Positions 1 to 7,748 of a DNA stretch of 21,687 nt are shown here, piece by piece. Made by a program: the position numbers and the translations under genes. The notes under the pieces were generated by a model. That model saw only the letters and a program-made list of their open reading frames with translations, searched no databases and was not told where the DNA came from. Every line of letters starts with the position of its first letter. Position 1 is the first letter of the stretch. This stretch comes from Christensenella sp. UBA1431. Its GTDB lineage: Bacteria; Bacillota; Clostridia; Christensenellales; UBA1431. The stretch is from assembly GCA_002329665.1 (NCBI GenBank), contig DCTV01000005.1, positions 4,607 to 26,293 of the forward strand, given 5' to 3'.

Positions 1-485
1 TGCTTCAAAAAGGCGTCGGTCGTGCCCAGCAGCTTCGGGCGGCCTATGGTGTCCTTGCGCCCGACTTCCCGTATCAGGCCGTGTTCTGCGAGGATCGAAA
101 GCGAATAGTCGCATTTCACGCCGCGCACAGCCTCGATCTCCGCGCGCGTGACCGGCTGCCTGTAGGCGATAATAGAGAGCGTTTCGAGCGACGCCTGGGT
201 CAGGGTGAATTCCGTTTCGGTATGGAAGATGCGCTGGATAAAGGGCGCGTACATCTCGTGCGTGCACAGTTGCAGCTTGTCGTTGAAATACAACAGCTGT
301 ATGCCGCGTTCTTCCCCGGCGTAACGCCTGCCCATCTCTTCCACCAGGGGGACGAGTTCGAGTTCCGTCGTCTCCAGCGCGTCCGCGATGTCCCGGACCG
401 GCACTGGCTCCCCGGCGATGAAGAGGATCGCCTCGATGATGTTGAACAGCTTCTGCTTCTTTTTCAGGTCCGTCGTTTCACACAT
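1..485 (-). CDS. scpB: Segregation and condensation protein B, ScpB (3' end outside window)
   Basis: ScpB is the winged-helix partner of ScpA and Smc in the bacterial condensin that compacts and segregates the chromosome. The visible part is the N-terminal 161 residues; the C-terminus lies beyond the left edge. Translating the minus strand from the ATG at 485 gives a typical ScpB opening: a basic start, then IIEAILFIAGEPV, then LTQASLETLSIIAYRQPVTR and a GRPKLLGTT segment, all hallmarks of the family. The gene begins 30 nt after the scpA stop, so the two are probably co-transcribed and cotranslated. An in-frame TTG at 509 is possible but has no ribosome site; the ATG is also only weakly preceded by a purine stretch. 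Identity is firm, the exact start less so. Confidence 0.93.
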   Translation of the reverse strand, partial: MCETTDLKKKQKLFNIIEAILFIAGEPVPVRDIADALETTELELVPLVEEMGRRYAGEERGIQLLYFNDKLQLCTHEMYAPFIQRIFHTETEFTLTQASLETLSIIAYRQPVTRAEIEAVRGVKCDYSLSILAEHGLIREVGRKDTIGRPKLLGTTDAFLK

Positions 486-515
486 AGGATTTATCTTTCG
501 TAAAATCAAAAAGGG

Positions 516-1238
516 TCAATTCCCGGCGTCCATGATGAACAGCTTCGCTCCCCGGCCTTCCTGGACGGCCGTGACCCGGTTTTCGTAGATCAACTCGAGC
601 AGGGCCACGAACGTGAGTATATACTCCATCCTGGAAGCGCCGCCCTCGAAGAGTTCGTCGAACGACAGGCGCTTCTTTTTCGCGAGGTGGCCGGTGATGC
701 GGTTCATGCACTGCGATACCGTCATCCCTTCCCTGCGTATCTCGCGGACCTGCGGCCGGGGCGGGGGCGTCTTCGCGCGCCTGAGCACGGCGGTGAAGGC
801 GTTTAGCAGCGCGCCTGCGTCGACGCCCGTGAACTCGACTTCCTTACGGCCCGCGAAGGTCTCCTCCGGGAGCTTGAAATACCTCCCCAGGGCCGCCTGT
901 TCGTGGTCGCGCAGGGCCAGGCAGAGCTGCTTGTACGCGCGGTATTCGTTCAGCCTCCGGATGAGCGCCTGCTCGGGGTCTTCTTCCTCCTCTGTTTCGG
1001 ACCGCTCGGGCGGGGCGGGCAACAGCGCGCGCGATTTGATGTAGAGCAGGGTCGCCGCCATCGCAAGAAAGGCGCTCGCGTTGTCCATATCCAGCGACAT
1101 CCCCTCGATGCAGGAGAGGTACTGCTCCGTGATCCTGGATACGAAGATGTCCTCGATGGCCACCTTCTGCTTGTCAATCAACTGCAAAAGGAGGTCGAGC
1201 GGGCCTTCGAACTGATCGAGTTTGACGCTGTAGGCCAT
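516..1238 (-). CDS. scpA: Segregation and condensation protein A, ScpA (kleisin)
   Basis: ScpA is the kleisin that bridges the Smc heads and binds ScpB in the nucleoid-associated condensin complex. The 240-residue product has the diagnostic N-terminus (VKLDQFEGPLDLLLQLIDKQ at about 5-24) and the following IDIxDI-like segment (VAIEDIFVSRITEQYL). A central acidic linker (around 100-110, ETEEEEDPEQ) precedes the C-terminal winged helix that contacts the Smc head (SFDELFEG and FVALLELI near 195-220). Length is normal for the family. The ATG at 1238 has an AGGGG ribosome site 7 nt upstream. It lies 12 nt after the M50 protease stop and 30 nt before scpB, giving the protease-scpA-scpB operon common in Bacillota. 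Confidence 0.96.
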   Translation of the reverse strand: MAYSVKLDQFEGPLDLLLQLIDKQKVAIEDIFVSRITEQYLSCIEGMSLDMDNASAFLAMAATLLYIKSRALLPAPPERSETEEEEDPEQALIRRLNEYRAYKQLCLALRDHEQAALGRYFKLPEETFAGRKEVEFTGVDAGALLNAFTAVLRRAKTPPPRPQVREIRREGMTVSQCMNRITGHLAKKKRLSFDELFEGGASRMEYILTFVALLELIYENRVTAVQEGRGAKLFIMDAGN

Positions 1239-1250
1239 TATGGTCCCCTT

Positions 1251-1874
1251 CTATAGCAAGAGCCCGTACAGCGAGCTGATCCAGTTGACGACAGTTACGA
1301 TGATGCCGGAAACCGCGCCCGTGAAAACAAGGGCGATCAGCACGAACATCCCGTACTGTTCATACGTCATGAAAAACCTGTACGGGATGACCCTGATGAA
1401 CGTGTTCTTGAAAATATGGTACCCGTCCAGCGGCGGGATGGGAAAGAGGTTGAAGACCATGAATACGATGTTGAACAAAAAAAGGTTGTAGAATATCCTG
1501 GCGAATATCTCGTTGTAGAAGCCGAACACGACCTGGCCAAGATAGAGTATGAGATAGGCGAGGGTCGCCAGCACCAGGTTCGACGCGGGTCCGGCCAGCG
1601 AAACGAGTATCTCGTCGCGCCGCATTTTCTTGAATTTTCTCGGATTGATGGGCACCGGCTTGGCCCAGCCCCAGCCCACGACGATGAGCATGATGAATCC
1701 GATGGGGTCAATGTGCTTGATCGGGTCCAGCGTGAGGCGGCCGAGCACCTTGGCGGTGTCGTCCCCGAGTTTGCTCGCGGCCAGGGCGTGTGAGAACTCG
1801 TGGACGGAGATTGCGAGCAGTATCGCGGGCAGAGCGCACAGCAGGCTGAAAAGATCGAAACCGGAAATGAGCAT
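1251..1874 (-). CDS. Site-2 protease family protein (M50 metalloprotease, YwhC-like)
   Basis: A small intramembrane zinc metalloprotease of the M50 site-2 protease family (207 residues, several membrane segments). The catalytic HExxH motif is HEFSH at residues 25-29, inside the first hydrophobic helix. The third zinc ligand is in the conserved LFPIPPLDGYHIF element (Asp150-Gly151). The NPRKF and SLAGPASN motifs at about 77-99 match the short family without a PDZ domain. The cellular substrate is unknown. The ATG at 1874 has an AAGGGG ribosome site. It is the first gene of an operon with scpA and scpB, behind a near-consensus promoter at 1905-1933. Coupling to condensin genes is conserved in Bacillota but functionally unexplained. 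Confidence 0.93.
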   Translation of the reverse strand: MLISGFDLFSLLCALPAILLAISVHEFSHALAASKLGDDTAKVLGRLTLDPIKHIDPIGFIMLIVVGWGWAKPVPINPRKFKKMRRDEILVSLAGPASNLVLATLAYLILYLGQVVFGFYNEIFARIFYNLFLFNIVFMVFNLFPIPPLDGYHIFKNTFIRVIPYRFFMTYEQYGMFVLIALVFTGAVSGIIVTVVNWISSLYGLLL

Positions 1875-1904
1875 TCTCTATCCCCTTAACCTTCCATTTT
1901 TTTC

Positions 1905-1933
1905 ATTATAGCCTACACCCCGGTGCTTATCAA
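1905..1933 (-). promoter_or_regulatory. Sigma-A-type promoter of the M50-scpA-scpB operon
   Basis: On the minus strand, TTGATA (1928-1933) is followed after exactly 17 nt by a perfect TATAAT (1905-1910). Transcription would start near 1898, about 24 nt ahead of the M50 protease ATG. The site is downstream of the dacF-side terminators, consistent with an independent transcription unit. Confidence 0.8.
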
Positions 1934-1962
1934 GGATGAGCGGTTATTCCGCCGAATTCGGA

Positions 1963-1990
1963 CAAAAGAAACGCGCCGGCAGCGCGTTTC
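1963..1990 (-). terminator. Putative second intrinsic terminator between the dacF-like gene and the M50 operon
   Basis: A perfect 9-bp inverted repeat (GAAACGCGC / GCGCGTTTC at 1968-1976 and 1982-1990) with a 5-nt loop, followed on the minus strand by TTTT. The T run is short, so it may be a back-up to the stronger hairpin at 2040-2071. Confidence 0.5.
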
Positions 1991-2039
1991 AACCCCTGTT
2001 CCTCCTCTCCCCAAAGCGCGGCGGCATTTCGACAGCCCG

Positions 2040-2071
2040 AAAAAGCCAACGCAAACGAAGTTTGCGTTGGC
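2040..2071 (-). terminator. Rho-independent terminator after the dacF-like gene
   Basis: A perfect 12-bp stem (GCCAACGCAAAC / GTTTGCGTTGGC) with a 3-nt loop is followed on the minus strand by TTTTT. It lies about 68 nt after the dacF stop and ends that transcript before the M50 operon promoter. Confidence 0.85.
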
Positions 2072-2089
2072 ACCATAGGGCGCACCAAT

Positions 2090-2134
2090 GCCGGCCGGAC
2101 CCGAAAAACCGGCGAGGATCCGGCATCGGCCGGC
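2090..2134. repeat. GC-rich inverted repeat after the dacF-like stop codon
   Basis: Arms GCCGGCC (2090-2096) and GGCCGGC (2128-2134) are perfect complements around a GC-rich interior that holds another short CCGG/CCGG hairpin followed by TTTTT on the minus strand. It begins five bases past the dacF stop. It could stabilise the mRNA 3' end or be an additional weak terminator. Its GGCCGGC core also occurs in the repeats at 17512-17557. Confidence 0.45.
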
Positions 2135-2138
2135 CGCG

Positions 2139-3317
2139 TCAGAAAAGCTTTATCCAGTCCCTAAGCACCGCCTTGATGTAGTACATGAGCGAGCTCACCG
2201 CGATGTCCTCTTTCACCGTAACGGGAGCGGATGCGAGGACATTGTCGCCCTGCCGGACCTGCACCGTCCCCAACGGCTCGCCCGCTTTCAGAGGCGCAAC
2301 AAGCGCCTTGTCCAGCGCGACTTCCTTGGCCAGCGCGCTCTCCGTCCCCTTGGGCACGAGCACCGTGAGGTCCTGCATGCTCACCACGTGCGTCAGCGGC
2401 GTGACGCCGCCCTCGACAGGCACGTTGCGCTCGACGATCTCGCCCTGGCGCACCGCTTTGAGCGAAGTGAAGTTCGCAAACCCGTATTCGAACAGGCTCG
2501 TCGTGTCCTTCTGCCGTCCGGCGGAATCCGCGTTCCCCATGACCACGCAGACGAGGCGCGTGCTCGCACGCCTTGCGGTCGCCGCCATGCAGTAACCGGA
2601 CTTTGCGGAAGACCCGGTCTGCAGCCCGTCGCAGTCCTCGTAGGAACGGATGAGGCGGTTTGCATTGGTCAGCTCCGTCTCCCGGCCGCCGGGGTGCTCG
2701 AAGGTGTACAGCCAGACGTCGCAGTATTGCAGGATGCGCGAATGCCTGGAAAGCTCGCACGCGATGACGGCGATGTCCCGTGCGCTCAGCGGCGCGCTGT
2801 CTTCGGGGAGCCCCGTGCAGTTCGTAAACGCCACGTCCTTGAGGCCGAGTTCCGCCGCGCACTCGTTCATCCGCTGCACGAAGGCTTCCTCGGTCCCGGC
2901 GTATTTTTCGGCCAAGGCCATGCAGGCGTCGTTTGCGGACATCATGCATACCGCCCGCAACAGTTCCCCGAGCTTGTACTTGCCGCCGTTGTCCAGAAAC
3001 GCCGAAGCGCCGCCCTGTTTCGCGGCGTTCTCGCTGACCTGGACTTCCTCGTCCGCCGTCCAGTCCCCTTTTTCGAGGGCGCGGGCGAACAGCAGCAGCG
3101 ACATCGTTTTGGTCACTGTCCCCGCCGGGCGTTTCTCGTCGGCATTCTTATCGAAGATGACTTGCTTTGTCGCGGTGTCCACCGCGATGGCCGCAGGGGC
3201 CGAAACGCTGATACCGCCCTGCGTCGGCTCCGCGTATCCGGACGCTCCCGCGGCCCCGGCTGGCGCCAGCAGCGCCAAAACCAGTAAGATGGCCGTTATC
3301 CTGGATGCTTTATACAA
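2139..3317 (-). CDS. DacF-like D-alanyl-D-alanine carboxypeptidase family protein with altered catalytic motifs
   Basis: Peptidase S11 (PBP5/DacF) family protein. Family members trim the terminal D-Ala from peptidoglycan stem peptides outside the membrane, and DacF does so in the forespore. The product has a signal peptide, an S11 catalytic domain, a C-terminal beta domain and a final amphipathic helix that fits membrane anchoring. Motifs, numbered from the GTG at 3326: the SxxK nucleophile position reads TVTK (Thr70-Lys73), SxN is intact (SAN, 130-132), and KTG reads QTG (236-238). Two of three active-site motifs therefore deviate, and activity is doubtful. The start is ambiguous: GTG at 3326 abuts the AGGGAG sequence, whereas TTG at 3317 sits 7 nt from it and is preferred. 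Downstream of deoB, as in the Bacillus drm-pupG-dacF order, but without the purine nucleoside phosphorylase gene. Confidence 0.88.
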   Translation of the reverse strand: MYKASRITAILLVLALLAPAGAAGASGYAEPTQGGISVSAPAAIAVDTATKQVIFDKNADEKRPAGTVTKTMSLLLFARALEKGDWTADEEVQVSENAAKQGGASAFLDNGGKYKLGELLRAVCMMSANDACMALAEKYAGTEEAFVQRMNECAAELGLKDVAFTNCTGLPEDSAPLSARDIAVIACELSRHSRILQYCDVWLYTFEHPGGRETELTNANRLIRSYEDCDGLQTGSSAKSGYCMAATARRASTRLVCVVMGNADSAGRQKDTTSLFEYGFANFTSLKAVRQGEIVERNVPVEGGVTPLTHVVSMQDLTVLVPKGTESALAKEVALDKALVAPLKAGEPLGTVQVRQGDNVLASAPVTVKEDIAVSSLMYYIKAVLRDWIKLF

Positions 3318-3402
3318 ATAAATCACTCCCTGCTGCGGTTTGGCTTAGTTTTCCACATACAGGGAGCAATATGCATTTGCTGGAATACTGTGCCGGCTAA
3401 AA

Positions 3403-4578
3403 TCAGGCCAGGATGTCGCCGAAGAAAGAAGTCCCGACCGGCCAGGGCGCGAGCCCGAGCCAGTCCATCACCGTCGCCGCGATGTCGGCAAACGTGTCGC
3501 GCGTGCCGAGGTTGGCGCCCGTTTTCACTTTTTTGCCCGTAACCAGCAGGGGTATGTATTCGCGCGAATGGTCCGTGCTCTTCGTGGTAGGGTCGCACCC
3601 GTGATCGGCGGTGATGATCAACAGGTCGTTCTCGCCGAGCGCGGCTAATAGGTCCGGTATCTGCGCGTCGAAGGCCTCGATCGCGTTTTTGTAGCCCACC
3701 ACATCGTTGCGGTGGCCGTAGAGCGTGTCGAAATCGACGAGGTTGGTGAAGACGAGGCCGGAAAAAGGCTGCCTGAGGTATTCCGCCGTAGCGTACACGT
3801 GGTCGTCGTTGCTGTGCGTGTGGTTCGAGCGTGTGATCCCCCTGAAATCGAATATGTCTTCGATCTTCCCCACCGCCGCGACTTCCATCCCCGCCTCGCA
3901 AATCGCGTCGAGGATCGTCGGCCCCGTGGGCTGGAGCGAAAAATCCCTGCGGTTTACGGTCCGCCGGTAGCTGCCCGGTTTCCCGACGAACGGGCGGATG
4001 ATCACCCGTCCGACCGCGTGATTGCCCTTGAGGATATCCCTCGCCGTTTTCCCGATACGGATTTGCTCGTCAAGCGGGACGACGTTTTCGTGCATCGCGA
4101 TCTGGAACACGCTGTCCGCCGACGTGTAGACGATCAGCTTGCCGGTTCGCTCGTGTTCTTCGCCCATCGACTCGATGATCTCGGTGCCCGACGCGAGGCA
4201 GTTGCCGATAATGGCCCGGCCTGTCCGCCTTTGCAGTTCGTCGAGGATCTCTTTGGGGAAGCCGTTCGGATAGAGAGGGAACGGCTTTTTCAGCGGCAGA
4301 CCCGCGATCTCCCAGTGGCCGCCGGTCGAGTCCTTCCCGGCGAACTTTTCCACCGCCCGTCCGTAACTGCCGATGACCTCCTTTTGTTTCAGGTGCGAAA
4401 ACGAAACGCCGTCGATGTTTGCGATGCCGAGCCTTAAAAGGTTCGGGATCCGTATGTGCCCGAAATGTTTTATGATATTGCCCAGCGTGTCGGTGCCCCG
4501 ATCGCCGAAATCGCCGGCGTCCGGGAGCGCGCCTATCCCGACGCCGTCCATGACGAGGATGCATGCTTTCTTATTCAT
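3403..4578 (-). CDS. deoB: Phosphopentomutase DeoB
   Basis: Cytosolic Mn2+-dependent enzyme of the alkaline phosphatase superfamily. It interconverts ribose (or deoxyribose) 1-phosphate and 5-phosphate in nucleoside salvage. The 391-residue length is normal. Visible metal and active-site elements are the N-terminal MDGVGIGALPDAGDFG (metal Asp11), GKDSTGGHWE with the phosphorylated Thr at 85, NLVDFDTLYGHRND, and the C-terminal TADHGCDPT followed by DHSREYIPLL. The ATG at 4578 has a GGTGA-like ribosome site 7 nt upstream. The gene sits between spoIIM and the dacF-like gene, a spacing known in Bacillus, where purine nucleoside phosphorylase normally lies in between. That partner is not in this window. 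Confidence 0.97.
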   Translation of the reverse strand: MNKKACILVMDGVGIGALPDAGDFGDRGTDTLGNIIKHFGHIRIPNLLRLGIANIDGVSFSHLKQKEVIGSYGRAVEKFAGKDSTGGHWEIAGLPLKKPFPLYPNGFPKEILDELQRRTGRAIIGNCLASGTEIIESMGEEHERTGKLIVYTSADSVFQIAMHENVVPLDEQIRIGKTARDILKGNHAVGRVIIRPFVGKPGSYRRTVNRRDFSLQPTGPTILDAICEAGMEVAAVGKIEDIFDFRGITRSNHTHSNDDHVYATAEYLRQPFSGLVFTNLVDFDTLYGHRNDVVGYKNAIEAFDAQIPDLLAALGENDLLIITADHGCDPTTKSTDHSREYIPLLVTGKKVKTGANLGTRDTFADIAATVMDWLGLAPWPVGTSFFGDILA

Positions 4579-4639
4579 ACCGATTCACCCAAAAGTATTA
4601 TACTCCAAATCTCGCCCAAAGGTTGGAAAATGTTCCGTT

Positions 4640-5269
4640 TCATACGAGTATCTTCGCAAAAAAATGCATCAGCAGAGGAGAGACCAGGCTCTCTAGCAGG
4701 ACTCCGGCGAGCATCGCGGCCGCTACCGGCGCCCACGATGAAGTCGCCCTCGCTGCCCTCTCCCTGATCCGGAGCCGCCGCCTTTTTGCGATCTCCTGGC
4801 GCAGCATGCGGCTCGTCTGCATCGACAGGTTGGATGCGTAAAGGTATACGGCGAAGACGAACGCCGATGGCAGAAGGGCCCCAATGAGGACGAACGCCGC
4901 CTTCCAGCCTATGCTCCGGAAGAAAAGGTCCGCGGTGAAACCCATCGAGAATCCGAAACAGAGCATGTGCAGGGTCGACACGATCGTTCCGACGCAGAGT
5001 ATCCCTCCCCCGTAGAGGATCAGGAGGCTGCCGAAGCGGACGAAGACGGACCATAATAGCGTCATCCCGATATCGGGAATGCTTTGGGAAAGGGCCTGCA
5101 TCAGCGCGCCCGAGTATTGCACCGAGGACGCCCGGCCGGACTCTGAGAGCGTGGAGACCGAAAAGACGCCGCATAAAGCGCCCGTGAAGAAGAGGAAGAT
5201 CAGCAACAGGTAACGGGAAAAATGCTGTTGAAAATGCAGGAGCATCCTTCGCTTCGTCTTTGGCGACAA
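4640..5269 (-). CDS. spoIIM: Stage II sporulation protein M
   Basis: SpoIIM is the polytopic membrane scaffold of the SpoIIDMP peptidoglycan-degrading machine that drives engulfment of the forespore. The product is about 209 residues with a basic N-terminus, a hydrophobic segment at about 19-36, an extracytoplasmic region, then further membrane helices and a final hydrophobic segment (MLAGVLLESLVSPLLMHFF). This matches the SpoIIM/DUF95 family in length and topology. The TTG at 5269 has a GGGGG sequence about 9 nt upstream. An internal ATG at 5245 is an alternative but has no properly spaced ribosome site. A sigma-E-like promoter lies just upstream, fitting mother-cell expression. It follows spo0A after a 263-nt gap. 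Confidence 0.9.
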   Translation of the reverse strand: MSPKTKRRMLLHFQQHFSRYLLLIFLFFTGALCGVFSVSTLSESGRASSVQYSGALMQALSQSIPDIGMTLLWSVFVRFGSLLILYGGGILCVGTIVSTLHMLCFGFSMGFTADLFFRSIGWKAAFVLIGALLPSAFVFAVYLYASNLSMQTSRMLRQEIAKRRRLRIRERAARATSSWAPVAAAMLAGVLLESLVSPLLMHFFAKILV

Positions 5270-5302
5270 TTCCGTGTACCCCCGTAGTTCTGTGGATGAT
5301 AC

Positions 5303-5331
5303 AAGCTATGCGGGGGCGGCCGCGGATATTC
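5303..5331 (-). promoter_or_regulatory. Possible sigma-E-type promoter for spoIIM
   Basis: On the minus strand GAATATC (5325-5331) and CATAGCTT (5303-5310) are 14 nt apart. This resembles the mother-cell sigma-E pattern (ATATT-like -35, CATACAMT-like -10). Transcription would begin about 25-30 nt before the spoIIM start. In B. subtilis spoIIM is a sigma-E gene. The match is partial. The rest of the 263-nt gap (5270-5532) shows no gene and no convincing terminator. Confidence 0.4.
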
Positions 5332-5532
5332 GTCTCGCTAAAAAGCGGCCTTTCACGGACCGTATGGTTCGTGGGCGATGCGGTTGGAGACCTCGCCTGC
5401 CGCCTGTCATCCGGACCCCGGGTCGTAACATAACACGCGCGTTCAGTTAATGATACAATATTTTCCTGCGTATGAACAGCGAGTATAAGAATCTGCGGCG
5501 TTTCATGCCGAAAAAACTGGTATTAAATTCGG

Positions 5533-6339
5533 CTACGTCGTTTGCCGGAAACGTTCGGGTCCCATACTTATCGTGACCCGGTCCGCGATCATCGCGATGA
5601 ATTCGCTGTTGGTCGGCTTGCCTTTTTCGGAGTCAACCGTGAATCCGAAATATTCCTGGATCGCGTCCATGTCGCCGCGCGTCCAGGCGACTTCGATGGC
5701 GTGCCTCAGCGCCCTTTCCACGCGCGTGGGCAGCGTGTCGTATTTCTTGGCGATGCGGGGATAGAGTTGCGTCGTAACCGACTTGAGCAGGGACATGTCG
5801 CGGGCCACCATCATGATCGCGTCGCGCACGTACCGGTATCCCCGGATATGCGGCGGGATGCCGATGCGCTGTATCGCCAGCGTGACCGCGGCTTCCATCG
5901 AATCGTATGCCGGGCCCATTGGGGCGGCCCCGGCCCGCACGGGCGCTTTCGGACCGCTTGCGCTGCCGGAAAGTTCAAGGATGCGCTGTATTACCACTTC
6001 GGTATCGATCGGTTTGACGAAATAATACTCGGCGCCCTGCCCGACGGCCAGCTGCGTTACCCGGTCCAGGGCGAGCGCGGATATGACGACGAACTTCGGC
6101 CTGGGTTGGAGATGCAGGCCGTTGATCGCCTCCATCACACCGAGGCCGTCGAGCTTCGAGAGGATGATGTCGAGCACCACCACGTCGGGCTGTTGCTTTG
6201 CGGTGGCCTGTACGGCCGATTCCCCGTCGAAAGCCATAGCGACCACTTCCACGCCTTTCGTCCTCGAACACTGCGTCGCGAACAGTTCGCAGAACCCCCT
6301 GCTGTCGTCGGCAATAAGGACCCGGATCGGCTCATGCAC
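5533..6339 (-). CDS. spo0A: Sporulation transcription factor Spo0A
   Basis: Master response regulator of sporulation entry. Phosphorylated at its receiver domain, it dimerises and binds 0A boxes. The 268-residue product has an N-terminal receiver with acidic pair Asp11-Asp12, phosphoacceptor Asp57 (VVVLDIILSKLDG), Ser87 in VVISAL and Lys109 (YYFVKPID). A variable linker with an SGSASGPKAP-like stretch follows. The C-terminal Spo0A DNA-binding domain includes IQRIGIPPHIRGYRYVRDAI and LPTRVERALRHAIEVAW. The start is GTG at 6339 with a GGGGTG ribosome site. It lies 31 nt after spoIVB, the order conserved in all spore formers. No clear sigma-H promoter was found in the short gap, so expression may come from spoIVB read-through or a promoter inside spoIVB. 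Confidence 0.98.
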   Translation of the reverse strand: MHEPIRVLIADDSRGFCELFATQCSRTKGVEVVAMAFDGESAVQATAKQQPDVVVLDIILSKLDGLGVMEAINGLHLQPRPKFVVISALALDRVTQLAVGQGAEYYFVKPIDTEVVIQRILELSGSASGPKAPVRAGAAPMGPAYDSMEAAVTLAIQRIGIPPHIRGYRYVRDAIMMVARDMSLLKSVTTQLYPRIAKKYDTLPTRVERALRHAIEVAWTRGDMDAIQEYFGFTVDSEKGKPTNSEFIAMIADRVTISMGPERFRQTT

Positions 6340-6370
6340 CTATAACACCCCATATACCGTAATTTTTTCG

Positions 6371-7660
6371 TTATTCTGCCTGGGAGAGCATCCATTCTAT
6401 GAAGACGGCGTACCCTTGCGCGGGATCGTTTATGAACACATGCGTCAGCGCCCCGACGATCTTGCCGTTTTGCAGTATGGGGCTGCCGCTCATCCCCTGT
6501 ACGATCCCGCCCGTGCGGTCGAGCAGGTCGGGGTCCGTGATCCTCACGATCATGCCTTTCGTCGTGGGCGCTTCCTGCTTGTTCACCCTGACGATCTCGC
6601 AGTCAAACTCCCTGACGCCTTTGTCGTCCACCGTCGTAAGGAGCGCGGCGCGTCCCGTTACGACCTCCTCCTTCCCGGCTACGGGAAGAGGGTCCGTGTA
6701 CAGCGCGTTTTTGAGCGGTTTGTACAGCGTGCCGAAGATGCCGTAATCCGTGTTTTTTTCCAGCTTCCCCATTAAGTTGTTCCCGGTGTCGTCGAAGCTC
6801 CCCTGAAGTTCGCCCGGCTGCCCTCGCACCCCCTGCCGTATATCGATGATGCTCGAATGGAATATCTCGCCGTCTTTTAAACTGAGTTTCGTATGCGTGT
6901 CCACGTCCGTGATCGCGTGGCCCAGGCTGCCGAATTTTTTGGTGACCGGGTCGTAGAAGGTGAGCGTGCCCACGCCCGCCGTGGAGTCGCGGACCCATAT
7001 CCCGAGCCGGTACTTGCCGTCCTGGTAGTCGCGAACCGCCTGCACGCGCCGCGTCAATGTCTCTCCGCTGCGCTCGATCGTGACGTCCATGCGCTCGTTC
7101 TTCATCTCGTTTATGATCTGCGAAAGGTGGTCCGCGTTTTTGATCTCGATGCCGTTGGCGCGCACGATCACGTCCCCGGGCATGATGTCCGACTCCTGGG
7201 CGGGGTTGCAGACCTTCCCGCCGGCGTCGATCAGTTCGGACGCGCCGACCACCAGCGCGCCTTTCGTATAGAGCGTGACCCCTACCGAGTGCCCCCCGGC
7301 GACCAGCTTTTTCGCGGTGTCGACCTGTATGGTCACTTCCTTGATGGGGATGAAGCCCAACGCGTTGATGGAAAGCCGTACCTGCCCGGTGCCCACCGGC
7401 TCGAGGGTCACCGGCTGCCCCAGTTGGAGCTGGTCCCGCTGATCGAGCGATTCGCCGTTGAATCTGAGGACGTCGACGCTTGGGTCCTGCACCGTTGCGC
7501 TCAGGGGGAGCCTTATGTCCAGCGTCTTCAGCTCGCCCTGTTCCAACGTGATCTGATCGGGCATGTCGAACACGCTCTGCATCCGCGCGTCGAGCATCAC
7601 TACGAGGAAAACGAGCGCGAACAGGCACCCTATGCCCTTTTTCAACAACTTGCCTTGCAC
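6371..7660 (-). CDS. spoIVB: SpoIVB peptidase (S55 family)
   Basis: SpoIVB is a PDZ-containing serine protease secreted from the forespore into the intermembrane space. There it cleaves SpoIVFA and triggers pro-sigma-K processing. The 429-residue length is close to B. subtilis SpoIVB. Features are an N-terminal membrane anchor (about 9-23), a PDZ domain at about 120-210 (MPGDVIVRANGIEIKN), and the S55 catalytic region with His248 (FGSLGHAITDVDT), likely Asp376 (VRITDPDLLDR) and Ser391 in GMSGSPI. The His, Asp and Ser spacing matches the known catalytic residues. The start is GTG at 7660. It lies 88 nt after recN; that gap has no convincing forespore promoter or terminator. Confidence 0.97.
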   Translation of the reverse strand: MQGKLLKKGIGCLFALVFLVVMLDARMQSVFDMPDQITLEQGELKTLDIRLPLSATVQDPSVDVLRFNGESLDQRDQLQLGQPVTLEPVGTGQVRLSINALGFIPIKEVTIQVDTAKKLVAGGHSVGVTLYTKGALVVGASELIDAGGKVCNPAQESDIMPGDVIVRANGIEIKNADHLSQIINEMKNERMDVTIERSGETLTRRVQAVRDYQDGKYRLGIWVRDSTAGVGTLTFYDPVTKKFGSLGHAITDVDTHTKLSLKDGEIFHSSIIDIRQGVRGQPGELQGSFDDTGNNLMGKLEKNTDYGIFGTLYKPLKNALYTDPLPVAGKEEVVTGRAALLTTVDDKGVREFDCEIVRVNKQEAPTTKGMIVRITDPDLLDRTGGIVQGMSGSPILQNGKIVGALTHVFINDPAQGYAVFIEWMLSQAE

Positions 7661-7748
7661 ACAGCCACATCCCGGTTTTTGTATTGGGAGACTGTGTATA
7701 GTCTTATATCAAAAAGCCTGTTTTTATCCTGCCAAGAATCTGCCAAAG

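Noticed and set aside
2088..3287. A long open frame on the plus strand opposite the dacF-like gene (399 codons), and similar ones opposite recN, nadK and others
   Set aside because: They are arginine- and histidine-rich antisense shadows in GC-rich DNA, without ribosome sites or recognisable domains, and the minus-strand genes are clearly real.
4597..4602. A TATAAT on the minus strand just before deoB
   Set aside because: No acceptable -35 box at 16-18 nt and no extended -10, so I did not list it as a promoter.
5341..5375. A CACGGACC/GGTTCGTG inverted repeat in the spo0A-spoIIM gap as a terminator
   Set aside because: No T tract follows on the minus strand, and the stem has a mismatch in that orientation.
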